DNA of 64,000 bases, taken from assembly GCA_023412805.1 (NCBI GenBank), contig JAEZRM010000110.1, forward strand, positions 1-64,000, read 5' to 3'. The notes below the pieces were generated by a model. It saw nothing but the letters and a program-made list of their open reading frames with translations, was not told where the DNA came from and searched no databases. The stretch is from Pseudomonadota bacterium (GTDB taxonomy: Bacteria > Pseudomonadota > Alphaproteobacteria > Rhizobiales > Hyphomicrobiaceae). Made by a program: the position numbers and the translations under genes. Shown piece by piece: positions 53,782-62,553 of the stretch (its first letter is position 1; every line of letters starts with the position of its first letter).

Positions 53782-54693
53782 ATGATCTCAATCATGCAGG
53801 TAGTTGAGAGTACGGGTAAAGAGATCGCGAGTGACCGGTACGTTTATGACCAGCCGGGATTTGGCGAGAATGGCCGCATCGGCTTTCTCCTGATCCATGG
53901 CCTGGGCGGCACGCCGGTCGAGTTGCGTTTTGCTGCGCAGGGTCTGACCCGCGCCGGCTTCGCTGTGTACTGCCCGCTCCTCGAGGGGCATGGCGGCACC
54001 GAGGCGGAGCTCAATGCAACGACGTGGCAGGACTGGTACGACAGCGTCGTCGCGGCTCACGAGGAGTTGCGCGCGCGCTGTGACGTGGTTGTCGTGGGCG
54101 GGCTGTCATCCGGCGCATTGCTCGCTTTGCGCCTTGCCGCCGAGCGTCGCGATGAAATCGCGGCCACCGTTTTGCTGGCGCCGACACTCTGGCCGAATGG
54201 CTGGGCTGTTCCGCGGGCGCTGCGGTTTCTCAAGTACGTGCCGCAGAAGCAGATCGTGAATCTGTTCAACTTCACCGAAGCCGCACCCTACGGCATCAAG
54301 GACGAGCGCATTCGTCAGTTCGCGCTCGACTCGCTGCAGGGTGAAGGCCGCTCGATGAAGGACGTGTTCGGCCGCAGCGGCTCCATGCTCTGGGAGCTCA
54401 AGTCCCTGCGCGGCGCCGTGCGTTCGCAGCTTCCGGAAGTGAAGCAGCCGACTCTCATCTTCCATCCGCGCAACGACGATCAGGCTGATCTCTCGAATAC
54501 GACCGAGATCCAACGCCAGCTCGGCGGTCTCGTGGATGTCGTGGTGCTGGACGACAGCTATCACATGATCACGCTGGACCGTCAGCGTTCGCTTGTCGTC
54601 GATCGCGCCGTGGACTTCGGTCAGCGTCTCACTGCCAAGCTGCAGCCGCGCACGGAAGTCACGCCCGCCGTCAATCAGCTCGCCGCCGAGTAA
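53782..54693 (+). CDS. Alpha/beta hydrolase, carboxylesterase-like
   Basis: A 303-residue serine hydrolase. The oxyanion-hole HG is in LLIHGLGGTP near residue 37-46, the nucleophile in VVGGLSSGALLAL near 110, the acid in FHPRNDDQAD near 240 and the histidine in LDDSYHMITLD near 268. The layout resembles Est30/monoacylglycerol-lipase-type carboxylesterases, soluble enzymes that cleave short acyl esters. The start is uncertain: ATGs at 53719, 53782 and 53794 are all possible, and 53782 follows AAGGAC. It lies 107 bases after the aminotransferase; co-transcription is possible. Confidence 0.82.
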   Translation: MISIMQVVESTGKEIASDRYVYDQPGFGENGRIGFLLIHGLGGTPVELRFAAQGLTRAGFAVYCPLLEGHGGTEAELNATTWQDWYDSVVAAHEELRARCDVVVVGGLSSGALLALRLAAERRDEIAATVLLAPTLWPNGWAVPRALRFLKYVPQKQIVNLFNFTEAAPYGIKDERIRQFALDSLQGEGRSMKDVFGRSGSMLWELKSLRGAVRSQLPEVKQPTLIFHPRNDDQADLSNTTEIQRQLGGLVDVVVLDDSYHMITLDRQRSLVVDRAVDFGQRLTAKLQPRTEVTPAVNQLAAE

Positions 54694-54718
54694 GGGCGGC
54701 GCGCTGGCGCATTGCTCT

Positions 54719-55678
54719 CTACTCTTTCAGGCACGCACTCAGATCTGTTGCGAGATTTCGCAGCAGTGTCGCGTAGTGCGCCGGTCCTGGCGTAATTGCA
54801 ACGCCGAGCGGGTCGAGCACGCCACGCCGCGCATTCGTCTTCTCGGTGATCGTCGCCACGAGCCGCGGCTCGAACTGCGGTTCGGAGAAGACGCAAACAG
54901 CCTTGAGCTCACCGATCTTGCGGCGTAGCGCCGAGAGCCGCCGCGCACCCGGCGCGACTTCGGGACTGACGGTCACCGAGCCCGCAGCCTCCAGCCCGAA
55001 GCGCTTCTCGAAATACTGATAGGCATCGTGGAAGACGATGAAGGGACGCTCGGCAAGCGGCTTCATCTTGCCGTCGAGCTCCGCCTTCAACGCAGACATC
55101 TCGCGCTGGAAAGCCTCGGCATTTGATTTGAAGCGCTCCGCCGACGCCGGCTCGGCCTTGCTCAGCACGTCCGCCATATGCGCAGCGATCAGCGCGGCAT
55201 TGTCGGGGTCGAGATAGAGATGGCCATCCGTGGCGTTCTTACTGTGGCCGTGCGAATGACCGTGCTTGTGCTTGCCGCCTTTGCCGTGATCATGGTCGTG
55301 ATCCTCGAACGTCCCGCCTGTGCGCATCGGATAAAGCGTGAGGCCGGACACCTTCTCGAGCGTCACTACTTCCACCGTCTTGGGTAGCGAACGGGCGACC
55401 TTGATCATGAACGGCTCGAGCCCGTCGGAAACGCGGAAGATCACGCGCGCCGCCGACAGCGCCTTGGCATCCGAGGGCTTGAGGCTGAAGGTGTGCGGAG
55501 AGGCCGTGCCGTCGAGCAGCAGCTTCGGCTCCGCGACGCCCGTCATGACCGCAGCGGCGATCGAATGGATCGGCTTGATGGTGGCGACCACGTTGAGGCT
55601 TTCCGCCTGCGCGGCGCTGGCCGCGACACACAACCCCAAGCCTGTCAGCGCCCCCGCTCCGATGATCGAAAACCGCAT
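54719..55678 (-). CDS. znuA: Zinc ABC transporter substrate-binding protein
   Basis: A 319-residue periplasmic protein (cluster A-I). A signal peptide ends at AQA (residue 25). Zinc ligands are expected at H62 (ASPHTF), H153 (DGHLYLDP), a histidine in FIVFHDAYQYFEKRFGL near 217 and an acidic residue near the C-terminus. A histidine-rich loop at 127-145 (about eight histidines among lysine and glycine) separates this ZnuA group from manganese-binding relatives. AGGAG lies 7 bases before the ATG. The promoter overlaps a Zur-like palindrome. The ZnuB and ZnuC genes, usually divergent from znuA, are not in the window. Confidence 0.94.
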   Translation of the reverse strand: MRFSIIGAGALTGLGLCVAASAAQAESLNVVATIKPIHSIAAAVMTGVAEPKLLLDGTASPHTFSLKPSDAKALSAARVIFRVSDGLEPFMIKVARSLPKTVEVVTLEKVSGLTLYPMRTGGTFEDHDHDHGKGGKHKHGHSHGHSKNATDGHLYLDPDNAALIAAHMADVLSKAEPASAERFKSNAEAFQREMSALKAELDGKMKPLAERPFIVFHDAYQYFEKRFGLEAAGSVTVSPEVAPGARRLSALRRKIGELKAVCVFSEPQFEPRLVATITEKTNARRGVLDPLGVAITPGPAHYATLLRNLATDLSACLKE

Positions 55679-55711
55679 TGAACCACTCCTGATCTCGCAT
55701 CTCGTGAATGG

Positions 55712-55740
55712 CTAATAGATGTTATAACATAACTTGTCCA
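55712..55740 (-). promoter_or_regulatory. znuA promoter with Zur-like operator in the spacer
   Basis: On the minus strand TGGACA (-35) and TATTAG (-10) are exactly 17 bases apart. A perfect 12-base palindrome, ATGTTATAACAT (55719-55730), fills the spacer. AT-rich GTTATAAC palindromes are the core of proteobacterial Zur boxes, so zinc-loaded Zur would block RNA polymerase here. Confidence 0.8.
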
Positions 55741-55889
55741 GGTGCTCGTGGATACGAAAAGCCGCGTCACCAGGCGGGTGCGAAAATTGGCCGGAGCAGG
55801 CACGCGGATGCCGCCAATTCAGATCACGAACGAACGCATTTGCGTACAGAGCGTGATCGAACGCGCATCGCCATTGCCTCGTTCGATAC

Positions 55890-55919
55890 TTGACGTCGAA
55901 GCGCAGCCGCACATATTAG
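55890..55919 (+). promoter_or_regulatory. Predicted promoter of metX-metW
   Basis: TTGACG (-35) and TATTAG (-10) are 18 bases apart; CATATT two bases earlier is an alternative -10. Transcription would begin near 55925, just before the SAM-II aptamer. Confidence 0.55.
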
Positions 55920-55927
55920 CTTTGCAC

Positions 55928-55984
55928 TCGTGGTGATTTGGCCGGCCGGCTTGCAGCCACGTTAAATAATTCGCTAAAGAGGCC
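55928..55984 (+). promoter_or_regulatory. SAM-II riboswitch (metA motif)
   Basis: The sequence shows the SAM-II hallmarks: P1 stem CGTGG / CCACG (55929-55933 with 55957-55961), the conserved GTGATTTGG opening, the TTGCAGCC segment, then GTTAAATAA and CGCTAAAGAGGC, which form the pseudoknot that binds S-adenosylmethionine. SAM-II elements sit upstream of metX/metA in alphaproteobacteria, as here. Binding is expected to reduce metX expression. Confidence 0.92.
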
Positions 55985-55990
55985 GCGCGC

Positions 55991-56046
55991 ATCCGGAATT
56001 CGGTTGAGCACGGCATCGATCGCCGGCCCCGAGTCCGGATTTTTTG
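55991..56046 (+). terminator. Leader terminator between SAM-II riboswitch and metX
   Basis: A stem of seven plus four base pairs with a small bulge (ATCCGGA...TCGG / CCGA...TCCGGAT) closes a 25-base loop and is followed by six T, 35 bases before metX. It starts 7 bases after the aptamer, so the switch could act by premature termination. Confidence 0.72.
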
Positions 56047-56080
56047 TGTCGGTGGCAGCCGACCGCGCGGAGAAAACTAT

Positions 56081-57325
56081 ATGGCGAGCGTATCGATCGA
56101 GCCGGGCCGCAGGGCCACATCGGCACCGGCTGAAGCGCCATCTCCTGAGATCGTGAAGCGGACGGCGCTCGAGGAAGCGCGAGCCCCGCGCAGCCCCTCC
56201 GTGACGTTTCTAGCGTCGGATCCGCTCACACTCGACTGCGGACAGCGCCTCGGGCCTTTCACAGTCGCCTACGATACCGCCGGGACGCTGAATGCTGCAA
56301 AGTCCAACGCCATCCTGGTTTGCCACGCGCTGACCGGCGACCAGTATTTTCTCCGCAGTCATCCCGTCACCGGAAAAGCTGGCTGGTGGGATTCGATGAT
56401 CGGCCCCGGAAAGCCGATCGACACGGATCGCTTCTTCGTCATCTGCGCCAATATTCTCGGCGGCTGCATGGGCTCGACAGGCCCGGCATCCGTCAATCCG
56501 GCAACTGGGCAGGCCTACGGGCTCGACTTCCCGGTCATAACGATCCGCGACATGGTGCGCGCGCAGGTTCGCCTCATCGACCACCTCGGCATCGACAAAC
56601 TCTTCGCCGTCGTCGGCGGCTCGATGGGCGGCATGCAGGTTCTGGAATGGGCCGCACATTTCGGCGAGCGCCTGCACTGCGCAATTCCCATTGCCACCGC
56701 AGCTTGGCATTCCGCGCAGAACATCGCTTTCCACGAAGTCGGGCGTCAGGCTGTAATGGCCGATCCGGAGTGGGTCGATGGCCGCTACCTTCTGAGCGAT
56801 CGCGTACCACGGCGCGGTCTCGCGGTCGCGCGCATGGCCGCGCACATCACGTACCTTTCCGAAGCGGCACTGCACGCGAAGTTCGGCCGCAGCCTGCAGG
56901 ACCGCGACGCACGCACGTTCTCGTTCAACGCCGATTTCCAGGTCGAAAGCTATCTGCGCCATCAGGGCTCGACGTTCGTCGATCGCTTCGATGCGAACAG
57001 CTATCTCTACATCACGCGCGCCATGGACTATTTCGATCTCGCCGCCGAGTTCGACGGCGTGCTCGCAAACGCCTTCCGCAACACCAAGGTGCGCTTCTGC
57101 GTCGTCTCGTTCACGAGCGACTGGCTTTATCCGACTCACGAGAACCGCAAGATCGTGCAGGCGCTGAATGCGGTCGCAGCCAACGTGAGCTTCGTCGAGA
57201 TCGAAAGCGACAAAGGCCACGACGCCTTCCTGCTCGATGAGCCCGTGCTCTTCAAGACGATCACCGGCTTCATCAATTCAGCAGCCGCGCGTCATGGCAT
57301 CGCGCCGGCAAGGAGCGCTGCCTGA
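56081..57325 (+). CDS. metX: Homoserine O-acetyltransferase
   Basis: A 414-residue alpha/beta-hydrolase-fold acyltransferase. It makes O-acetyl-L-homoserine (or succinyl-homoserine in some proteobacteria), the entry to methionine synthesis. The nucleophile serine is in VVGGSMGGMQVLEWA near residue 180, with AILVCHALTGDQ near 76 as the oxyanion region and the histidine in SDKGHDAFLLDEP near 378. NILGGCMGSTGPASVNP near 125 is conserved in MetX. The N-terminal 45 residues are variable and Ala/Pro-rich. Its TGA overlaps the ATG of metW by one base. A SAM-II riboswitch and a terminator precede it. Confidence 0.96.
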   Translation: MASVSIEPGRRATSAPAEAPSPEIVKRTALEEARAPRSPSVTFLASDPLTLDCGQRLGPFTVAYDTAGTLNAAKSNAILVCHALTGDQYFLRSHPVTGKAGWWDSMIGPGKPIDTDRFFVICANILGGCMGSTGPASVNPATGQAYGLDFPVITIRDMVRAQVRLIDHLGIDKLFAVVGGSMGGMQVLEWAAHFGERLHCAIPIATAAWHSAQNIAFHEVGRQAVMADPEWVDGRYLLSDRVPRRGLAVARMAAHITYLSEAALHAKFGRSLQDRDARTFSFNADFQVESYLRHQGSTFVDRFDANSYLYITRAMDYFDLAAEFDGVLANAFRNTKVRFCVVSFTSDWLYPTHENRKIVQALNAVAANVSFVEIESDKGHDAFLLDEPVLFKTITGFINSAAARHGIAPARSAA

Positions 57326-57978
57326 TGCTCGCGAGACACGAAGAACACACAGCCACCACGCCGCGCGTCGACCACCTGCTGATCGCTGGTCTCGTCAAGC
57401 CCGGCGCCCGCGTGCTCGATGTCGGCTGCGGCGATGGCGCATTGCTCCAGCTCCTGGCCGATCGCAAGGATGTCGATGCGCGCGGTGTCGAGATCGACCG
57501 CGATCGCGTCAATGCGTGCGTGGCGCGTGGTCTCTCGGTCATCCAAGGCGACGCCGACCAGGATCTCGACGCCTATCCCGACGGCGCCTTCGACTACGCG
57601 ATCCTGTCGCTTACCATCCAGGCGACGCGCAATCCTAAGAAGGTGCTCGCCAATCTTCTGCGGATCGGCCGGTACGCCATCGTCTCGTTCCCGAACTTCG
57701 GTCACTGGAAGGTCCGCGCGAAGTTCTTCGCCACGGGCCGGATGCCCGTAACGGAACATCTGCCCGATACGTGGTACGACACGCCCAACGCACACCTCTG
57801 TACCATCAAGGACTTCGCCGACCTCTGCCGTCTGGTCGACGCCCGCGTCGAGCGTGCCGTGGCGTTCAACACCTCAGGCCAGCAGCTCGGCACGTGGGTG
57901 CGCATGCCGCTGACGATCCATAATCTGCTCGGCGAGAAGGCAGTGTTCCTGCTGTCTCGGCGGCCGGCGGGGAAATAA
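57325..57978 (+). CDS. metW: Methionine biosynthesis protein MetW
   Basis: A 217-residue class I methyltransferase-fold protein. The SAM-type loop is VLDVGCGDGALLQLLAD at residues 32-48; ARGVEIDRDRVNACVARGLSVIQGDAD near 53-79 and FDYAILSLTIQATRNPKKVL near 93-112 are diagnostic. MetW partners MetX in homoserine activation in many proteobacteria, possibly as a stabilising or regulatory subunit rather than as a methyltransferase. It overlaps metX by one base, so the pair is translationally coupled. A weak GGCCGG/CCGGCC hairpin spans the stop codon. Confidence 0.96.
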   Translation: MLARHEEHTATTPRVDHLLIAGLVKPGARVLDVGCGDGALLQLLADRKDVDARGVEIDRDRVNACVARGLSVIQGDADQDLDAYPDGAFDYAILSLTIQATRNPKKVLANLLRIGRYAIVSFPNFGHWKVRAKFFATGRMPVTEHLPDTWYDTPNAHLCTIKDFADLCRLVDARVERAVAFNTSGQQLGTWVRMPLTIHNLLGEKAVFLLSRRPAGK

Positions 57979-58112
57979 ATCCGGCCACGTTATTTCTTTC
58001 GAAATTACTGCCCGGAGCGGCGCTATCCGGAAGGCGTTTACCAATTGGTAACGACGCCCGGCCAGATCGTCGCCACGCGGCTCTCGACGTCACAAAATCG
58101 GCGGCAAGAACC

Positions 58113-58180
58113 TTGACAGACCGCACGCTGGATAATACCTCCTGCGGCAGTGGCTGGCACTCTCGATTTATGAGTGCTAA
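58113..58180 (+). promoter_or_regulatory. groES promoter region with CIRCE element
   Basis: An inverted repeat CTGGCACTC-N9-GAGTGCTAA at 58154-58180 is a CIRCE operator (two changes from the consensus left arm), the binding site of the heat-shock repressor HrcA. TTGACA at 58113-58118 is a good -35; the AT-rich GATAAT at 58131-58136 is only 12 bases away, so the true -10 is uncertain. CIRCE lies about 70 bases before the groES start. Confidence 0.88.
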
Positions 58181-58247
58181 CAGCCGCCGGTGACCGCACC
58201 CCGCGGCTCCAAATCAGAGCAAAAACCCAATCCGGAGCAGGCCCTCC

Positions 58248-58538
58248 ATGAAGTTCCGCCCTCTTCACGACCGCGTGGTCGTCCGCCGCACCGACAGCGA
58301 GACCAAGACCGCTGGCGGCATCATCATTCCCGACACCGCAGCCGAGAAGCCCCAGCAGGGCGAGATCGTTGCGGTCGGCCCCGGCGCCCGCGACGAGAGC
58401 GGCAAGCTCGTGGCTCTCGACGTCAAGAAGGGCGACAAGGTGCTGTTCGGCAAGTGGTCGGGCACCGAGGTCAAGATCGACGGCAAGGAGCTGCTGATCA
58501 TGAAGGAGAGCGACATCATGGGCGTGCTCGACAAGTAA
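58248..58538 (+). CDS. groES: Co-chaperonin GroES
   Basis: A 96-residue protein of standard length that caps the GroEL ring. KFRPLHDRVVVRR at 2-14 and the mobile loop around TKTAGGIIIPDTAAEKPQQGE (residues 20-40) with the GGIII anchor are canonical, and DVKKGDKVLFGKWSGTEVK near 62-80 completes the barrel. It follows a CIRCE site and precedes groEL by 65 bases, one operon. Confidence 0.99.
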   Translation: MKFRPLHDRVVVRRTDSETKTAGGIIIPDTAAEKPQQGEIVAVGPGARDESGKLVALDVKKGDKVLFGKWSGTEVKIDGKELLIMKESDIMGVLDK

Positions 58539-58603
58539 GTCGGGCCGGCCTCGTCCTCCCTTGAAGAGACCGTATTCCTCCTACCCCACCAGGAACCCTG
58601 CAC

Positions 58604-60244
<1,641 letters not shown>

Positions 60245-60274
60245 GCCCGCCGCTCAGGCATGCGACGAAATGGA

Positions 60275-60316
60275 GGCCGCTTCGGGAAACCGGAGCGGCC
60301 TTTATGTTTTGTTTTC
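60275..60316 (+). terminator. Rho-independent terminator after groEL
   Basis: An 11-base-pair GC-rich stem (GGCCGCTTCGG / CCGGAGCGGCC, one G-T pair) with a GAAA tetraloop is followed by a T-rich tract. It lies 30 bases after the groEL stop. Confidence 0.92.
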
Positions 60317-60377
60317 CGCCGACGCGTACGGCTTCGCCTACACGCGCGGCGGCGCTGCCTCGCCGGTTGGCGTTCTC

Positions 60378-60437
60378 ACCTCGCGGCCTTCGGCCGCCCC
60401 TCACCACGACCTTCTCCCCGCAAGGGCGAGGAGAAGG
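60378..60437. repeat. Palindromic intergenic repeat (REP-like)
   Basis: Two neighbouring hairpins: GCGGCC-TTC-GGCCGC (60383-60397) and CCTTCTCC / GGAGAAGG with a 12-base loop containing CCGCAAGGGCG (60410-60437). The pattern ACCTTCTCCCCGCAAGGGCG resembles a palindromic repeat that I recall as common between genes of Bradyrhizobium and related bacteria. It sits between the convergent groEL and EamA genes. Confidence 0.55.
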
Positions 60438-60444
60438 AGAAGAT

Positions 60445-61287
60445 TCAAGCCATTCTCAGCAGTACCACGCCGATAAGCACCAGCACGCCGGCGATGACGC
60501 GCAGGCGCAGCAACGGCTCGCCGAGGAACACCACGCCGATAACCGCCGCGAAGAGCACGCTCGTCTCACGCATGGCGCCGACGAGCGCGATAGGCGCCTT
60601 CGTCATGGCCCAGAGCGCGATACCGTAGGCGCCGACAGACATGCAGCCGCCGAGCAGAAGCTGCCACGCAGAGCCGCGAAAGGCGGTTACGAGCCCATTG
60701 CCCCAGCGATAAGTGCCAAAGGCGACGAGCACGACGGCACTGGCCACGAAGCTCCACGCCACATAGGAGCCGACGTGGGTCACGCTGCGCGCGCCGAGGC
60801 CGTCAATGATCGTATAGGCGCCGATCGTGAGCGCCGTCAGCAGGGCGAAACCGACAGCACGCACCTCGATCTGCGTCGAAACGCGCCCGCCCTTGAGCGA
60901 CAACGCCAGCACACCCGACGCGAGCAGCACGACACCGAGCCAGCCGAGAAGGCCGATCGGCTCGCCGATCACGGACATGCCCATAGCCGTCAGCAGCGGC
61001 GCGCTGCCCCGTGCCAATGGATAGACCTGACCGAGATCGCCCGTTTCGTAGGCCAGTCCGAGCGCTTGGAAATAGACGAGATGGATAAGCGCCGATGCAC
61101 CGATGAACCACCAAGCGACCGGCTCGGGCAGCGGGACGAACAAGCATATCGGCAGCGCCACCATACCGCTCGAGATGCCGAGCAGTGTGGTCGCGATGCG
61201 CGGCTCGACGCGCAGCTTCAAGAGCGCGTTCCACCCGGCGTGCAGCGCCGCGGCAATCAGCGTAACCGCGAGAACGAAGCTGTCCAT
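60445..61287 (-). CDS. EamA/DMT-family transporter
   Basis: A 280-residue inner-membrane protein with about ten hydrophobic helices in two five-helix EamA repeats. The first starts LHAGWNALLKLRVEP near 15-29. LARGSAPLLTAMGMSVIGEP near 92-111 and MRETSVLFAAVIGVVFLGEPLLRLRVIAGVLVLIGVVLL near 238-276 are the paired repeat ends with the GEP signature. The family exports amino acids, metabolites or drugs; the substrate is unknown. A start 39 codons upstream was rejected because it adds a basic, proline-rich stretch. The gene converges on groEL and precedes no obvious partner. Confidence 0.87.
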   Translation of the reverse strand: MDSFVLAVTLIAAALHAGWNALLKLRVEPRIATTLLGISSGMVALPICLFVPLPEPVAWWFIGASALIHLVYFQALGLAYETGDLGQVYPLARGSAPLLTAMGMSVIGEPIGLLGWLGVVLLASGVLALSLKGGRVSTQIEVRAVGFALLTALTIGAYTIIDGLGARSVTHVGSYVAWSFVASAVVLVAFGTYRWGNGLVTAFRGSAWQLLLGGCMSVGAYGIALWAMTKAPIALVGAMRETSVLFAAVIGVVFLGEPLLRLRVIAGVLVLIGVVLLRMA

Positions 61288-61416
61288 GTCTTGAAATCGT
61301 TCAGAGCCGGACGGCCCTGCCCCTGCGGATGACGGCCAGTGCGGATGCCGCATCCACCTCACTGCCGCCAGCCGCATTCTGCCAGCAGTTCGCTCTGTGA
61401 CCAAGAGTGCTGGAAC

Positions 61417-62553
61417 TCACCCAGCGATCCCCTCGTCGACGAGCACGGCGTGATTGTCCCAGATCCAGGGCGTCGACGCGGCATCCGTCCGCGCATCCCG
61501 CCCGCCGCCGAAGCGCGCAATTTTCCCCGTACCAGCAGTTGCAAGGAACTCGGCCGGCGCGCGCGTCGGCGCAATGCCGGAAACATCGTCGAGTGCGTGC
61601 GTGCGCAAAACCCTGCCCGAAGCGATGTCCAGGACGACCGCACTTGCCCCCTTCGAGCTGGTGATGGCAACCAGCGCACCGTTTCGGTCGCAGGCGATGG
61701 AGCTCACGTAACCTGAGAGAGCGCGTTCAGTCGCCGTCGGTAGCGCGACAGGTTGCAGCGCGCTCTGGCGCCGGTGCCGGTAGACAAGCGATTGTCCGCC
61801 AACGGCACCATGCGCGACCTGCGCACCGATGACTACCGTCCCATCGTGCGCGACGTCGAGATGGCGAAGCGACAGCGCACCCGCTGCGCCGAGTTCATGT
61901 CGCTCGAGCAGATCGCCCGTTCTCAAGTCGACGTAAGCGAGCGTGGTCTCGATGGCATCGGGATTGAGGATGCGACGGCCATTGCCCAAATCCGGATGCT
62001 CGATGAGACCGCCATTCGCTATGACGAGCACCGGTTGATCGCCGAGCAGCGCAAGATCGTGCGGTCCGACGCCGCCGCTGGAGAACTCGCCAATGCGGCG
62101 GTATCCCGCGCTCACGTCGTAGACACCGATAACGCCACGCGCACCGTCGAAGTCGTTCTCGGTGGCGTAGAGCAAGCGGCCGTCGCGTGAAAACACGCCG
62201 TGGCCATAGAAATGCCGATCTGAAGGGGTCGTGAAGACGATCGGCTCGCGTCTGCGATCGGGCGAGAATGACACGGCAAAGTTCCCCGGCCTGCGAGCAA
62301 AGACCACGCACGTGCGGTCGATCGCCGACACGGTGATGTCGTGCCCCCGCCCCGGCAGCGCGACGGCATTCACATCGCGGCCATCCTCGGTGAAGAGCGC
62401 GGCCCAATAGCGGCCATCGCGGCCGCGTCGCGCAGCTGCATAGAGTGCCGGGCCAAGTGGCGTGCCCGCGTGTGCTGTGACGCCACCGCCGGCGATGAGG
62501 CCGCACGCTGTCCCGACCAACATTGCTCTGCGATCAATCGCCATCGGTTGCAT
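61417..62553 (-). CDS. DUF1513 domain protein of the imelysin/di-haem oxidase cluster
   Basis: A 378-residue exported protein with a twin-arginine-like signal (IDRRAMLVG, hydrophobic stretch, AHA cleavage near 29). The rest fits a beta-propeller of repeated strands, with conserved blocks GRGHDITVSAIDR near 68, FYGHGVFSRDGRLLYATENDF near 113 and GVGPHDLALL near 154. These match DUF1513, found in alphaproteobacterial operons with imelysin-like proteins and DUF1111 di-haem oxidases, which are thought to serve periplasmic iron acquisition. The start overlaps the end of the imelysin gene by about 20 bases, so the genes are co-translated. ATGs at 62544 and 62586 are alternatives. Confidence 0.85.
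   Translation of the reverse strand: MQPMAIDRRAMLVGTACGLIAGGGVTAHAGTPLGPALYAAARRGRDGRYWAALFTEDGRDVNAVALPGRGHDITVSAIDRTCVVFARRPGNFAVSFSPDRRREPIVFTTPSDRHFYGHGVFSRDGRLLYATENDFDGARGVIGVYDVSAGYRRIGEFSSGGVGPHDLALLGDQPVLVIANGGLIEHPDLGNGRRILNPDAIETTLAYVDLRTGDLLERHELGAAGALSLRHLDVAHDGTVVIGAQVAHGAVGGQSLVYRHRRQSALQPVALPTATERALSGYVSSIACDRNGALVAITSSKGASAVVLDIASGRVLRTHALDDVSGIAPTRAPAEFLATAGTGKIARFGGGRDARTDAASTPWIWDNHAVLVDEGIAG

Noticed and set aside
57962..57986. GGCCGG/CCGGCC hairpin at the end of metW as a terminator
   Set aside because: The stem is six base pairs with a 13-base loop and the following sequence is only mildly T-rich; it also overlaps the stop codon.
58113..58136. TTGACA and GATAAT as a complete groES promoter
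   Set aside because: The spacing is 12 bases, too short for a normal sigma-70 or sigma-32 promoter; only the -35 and CIRCE are kept.
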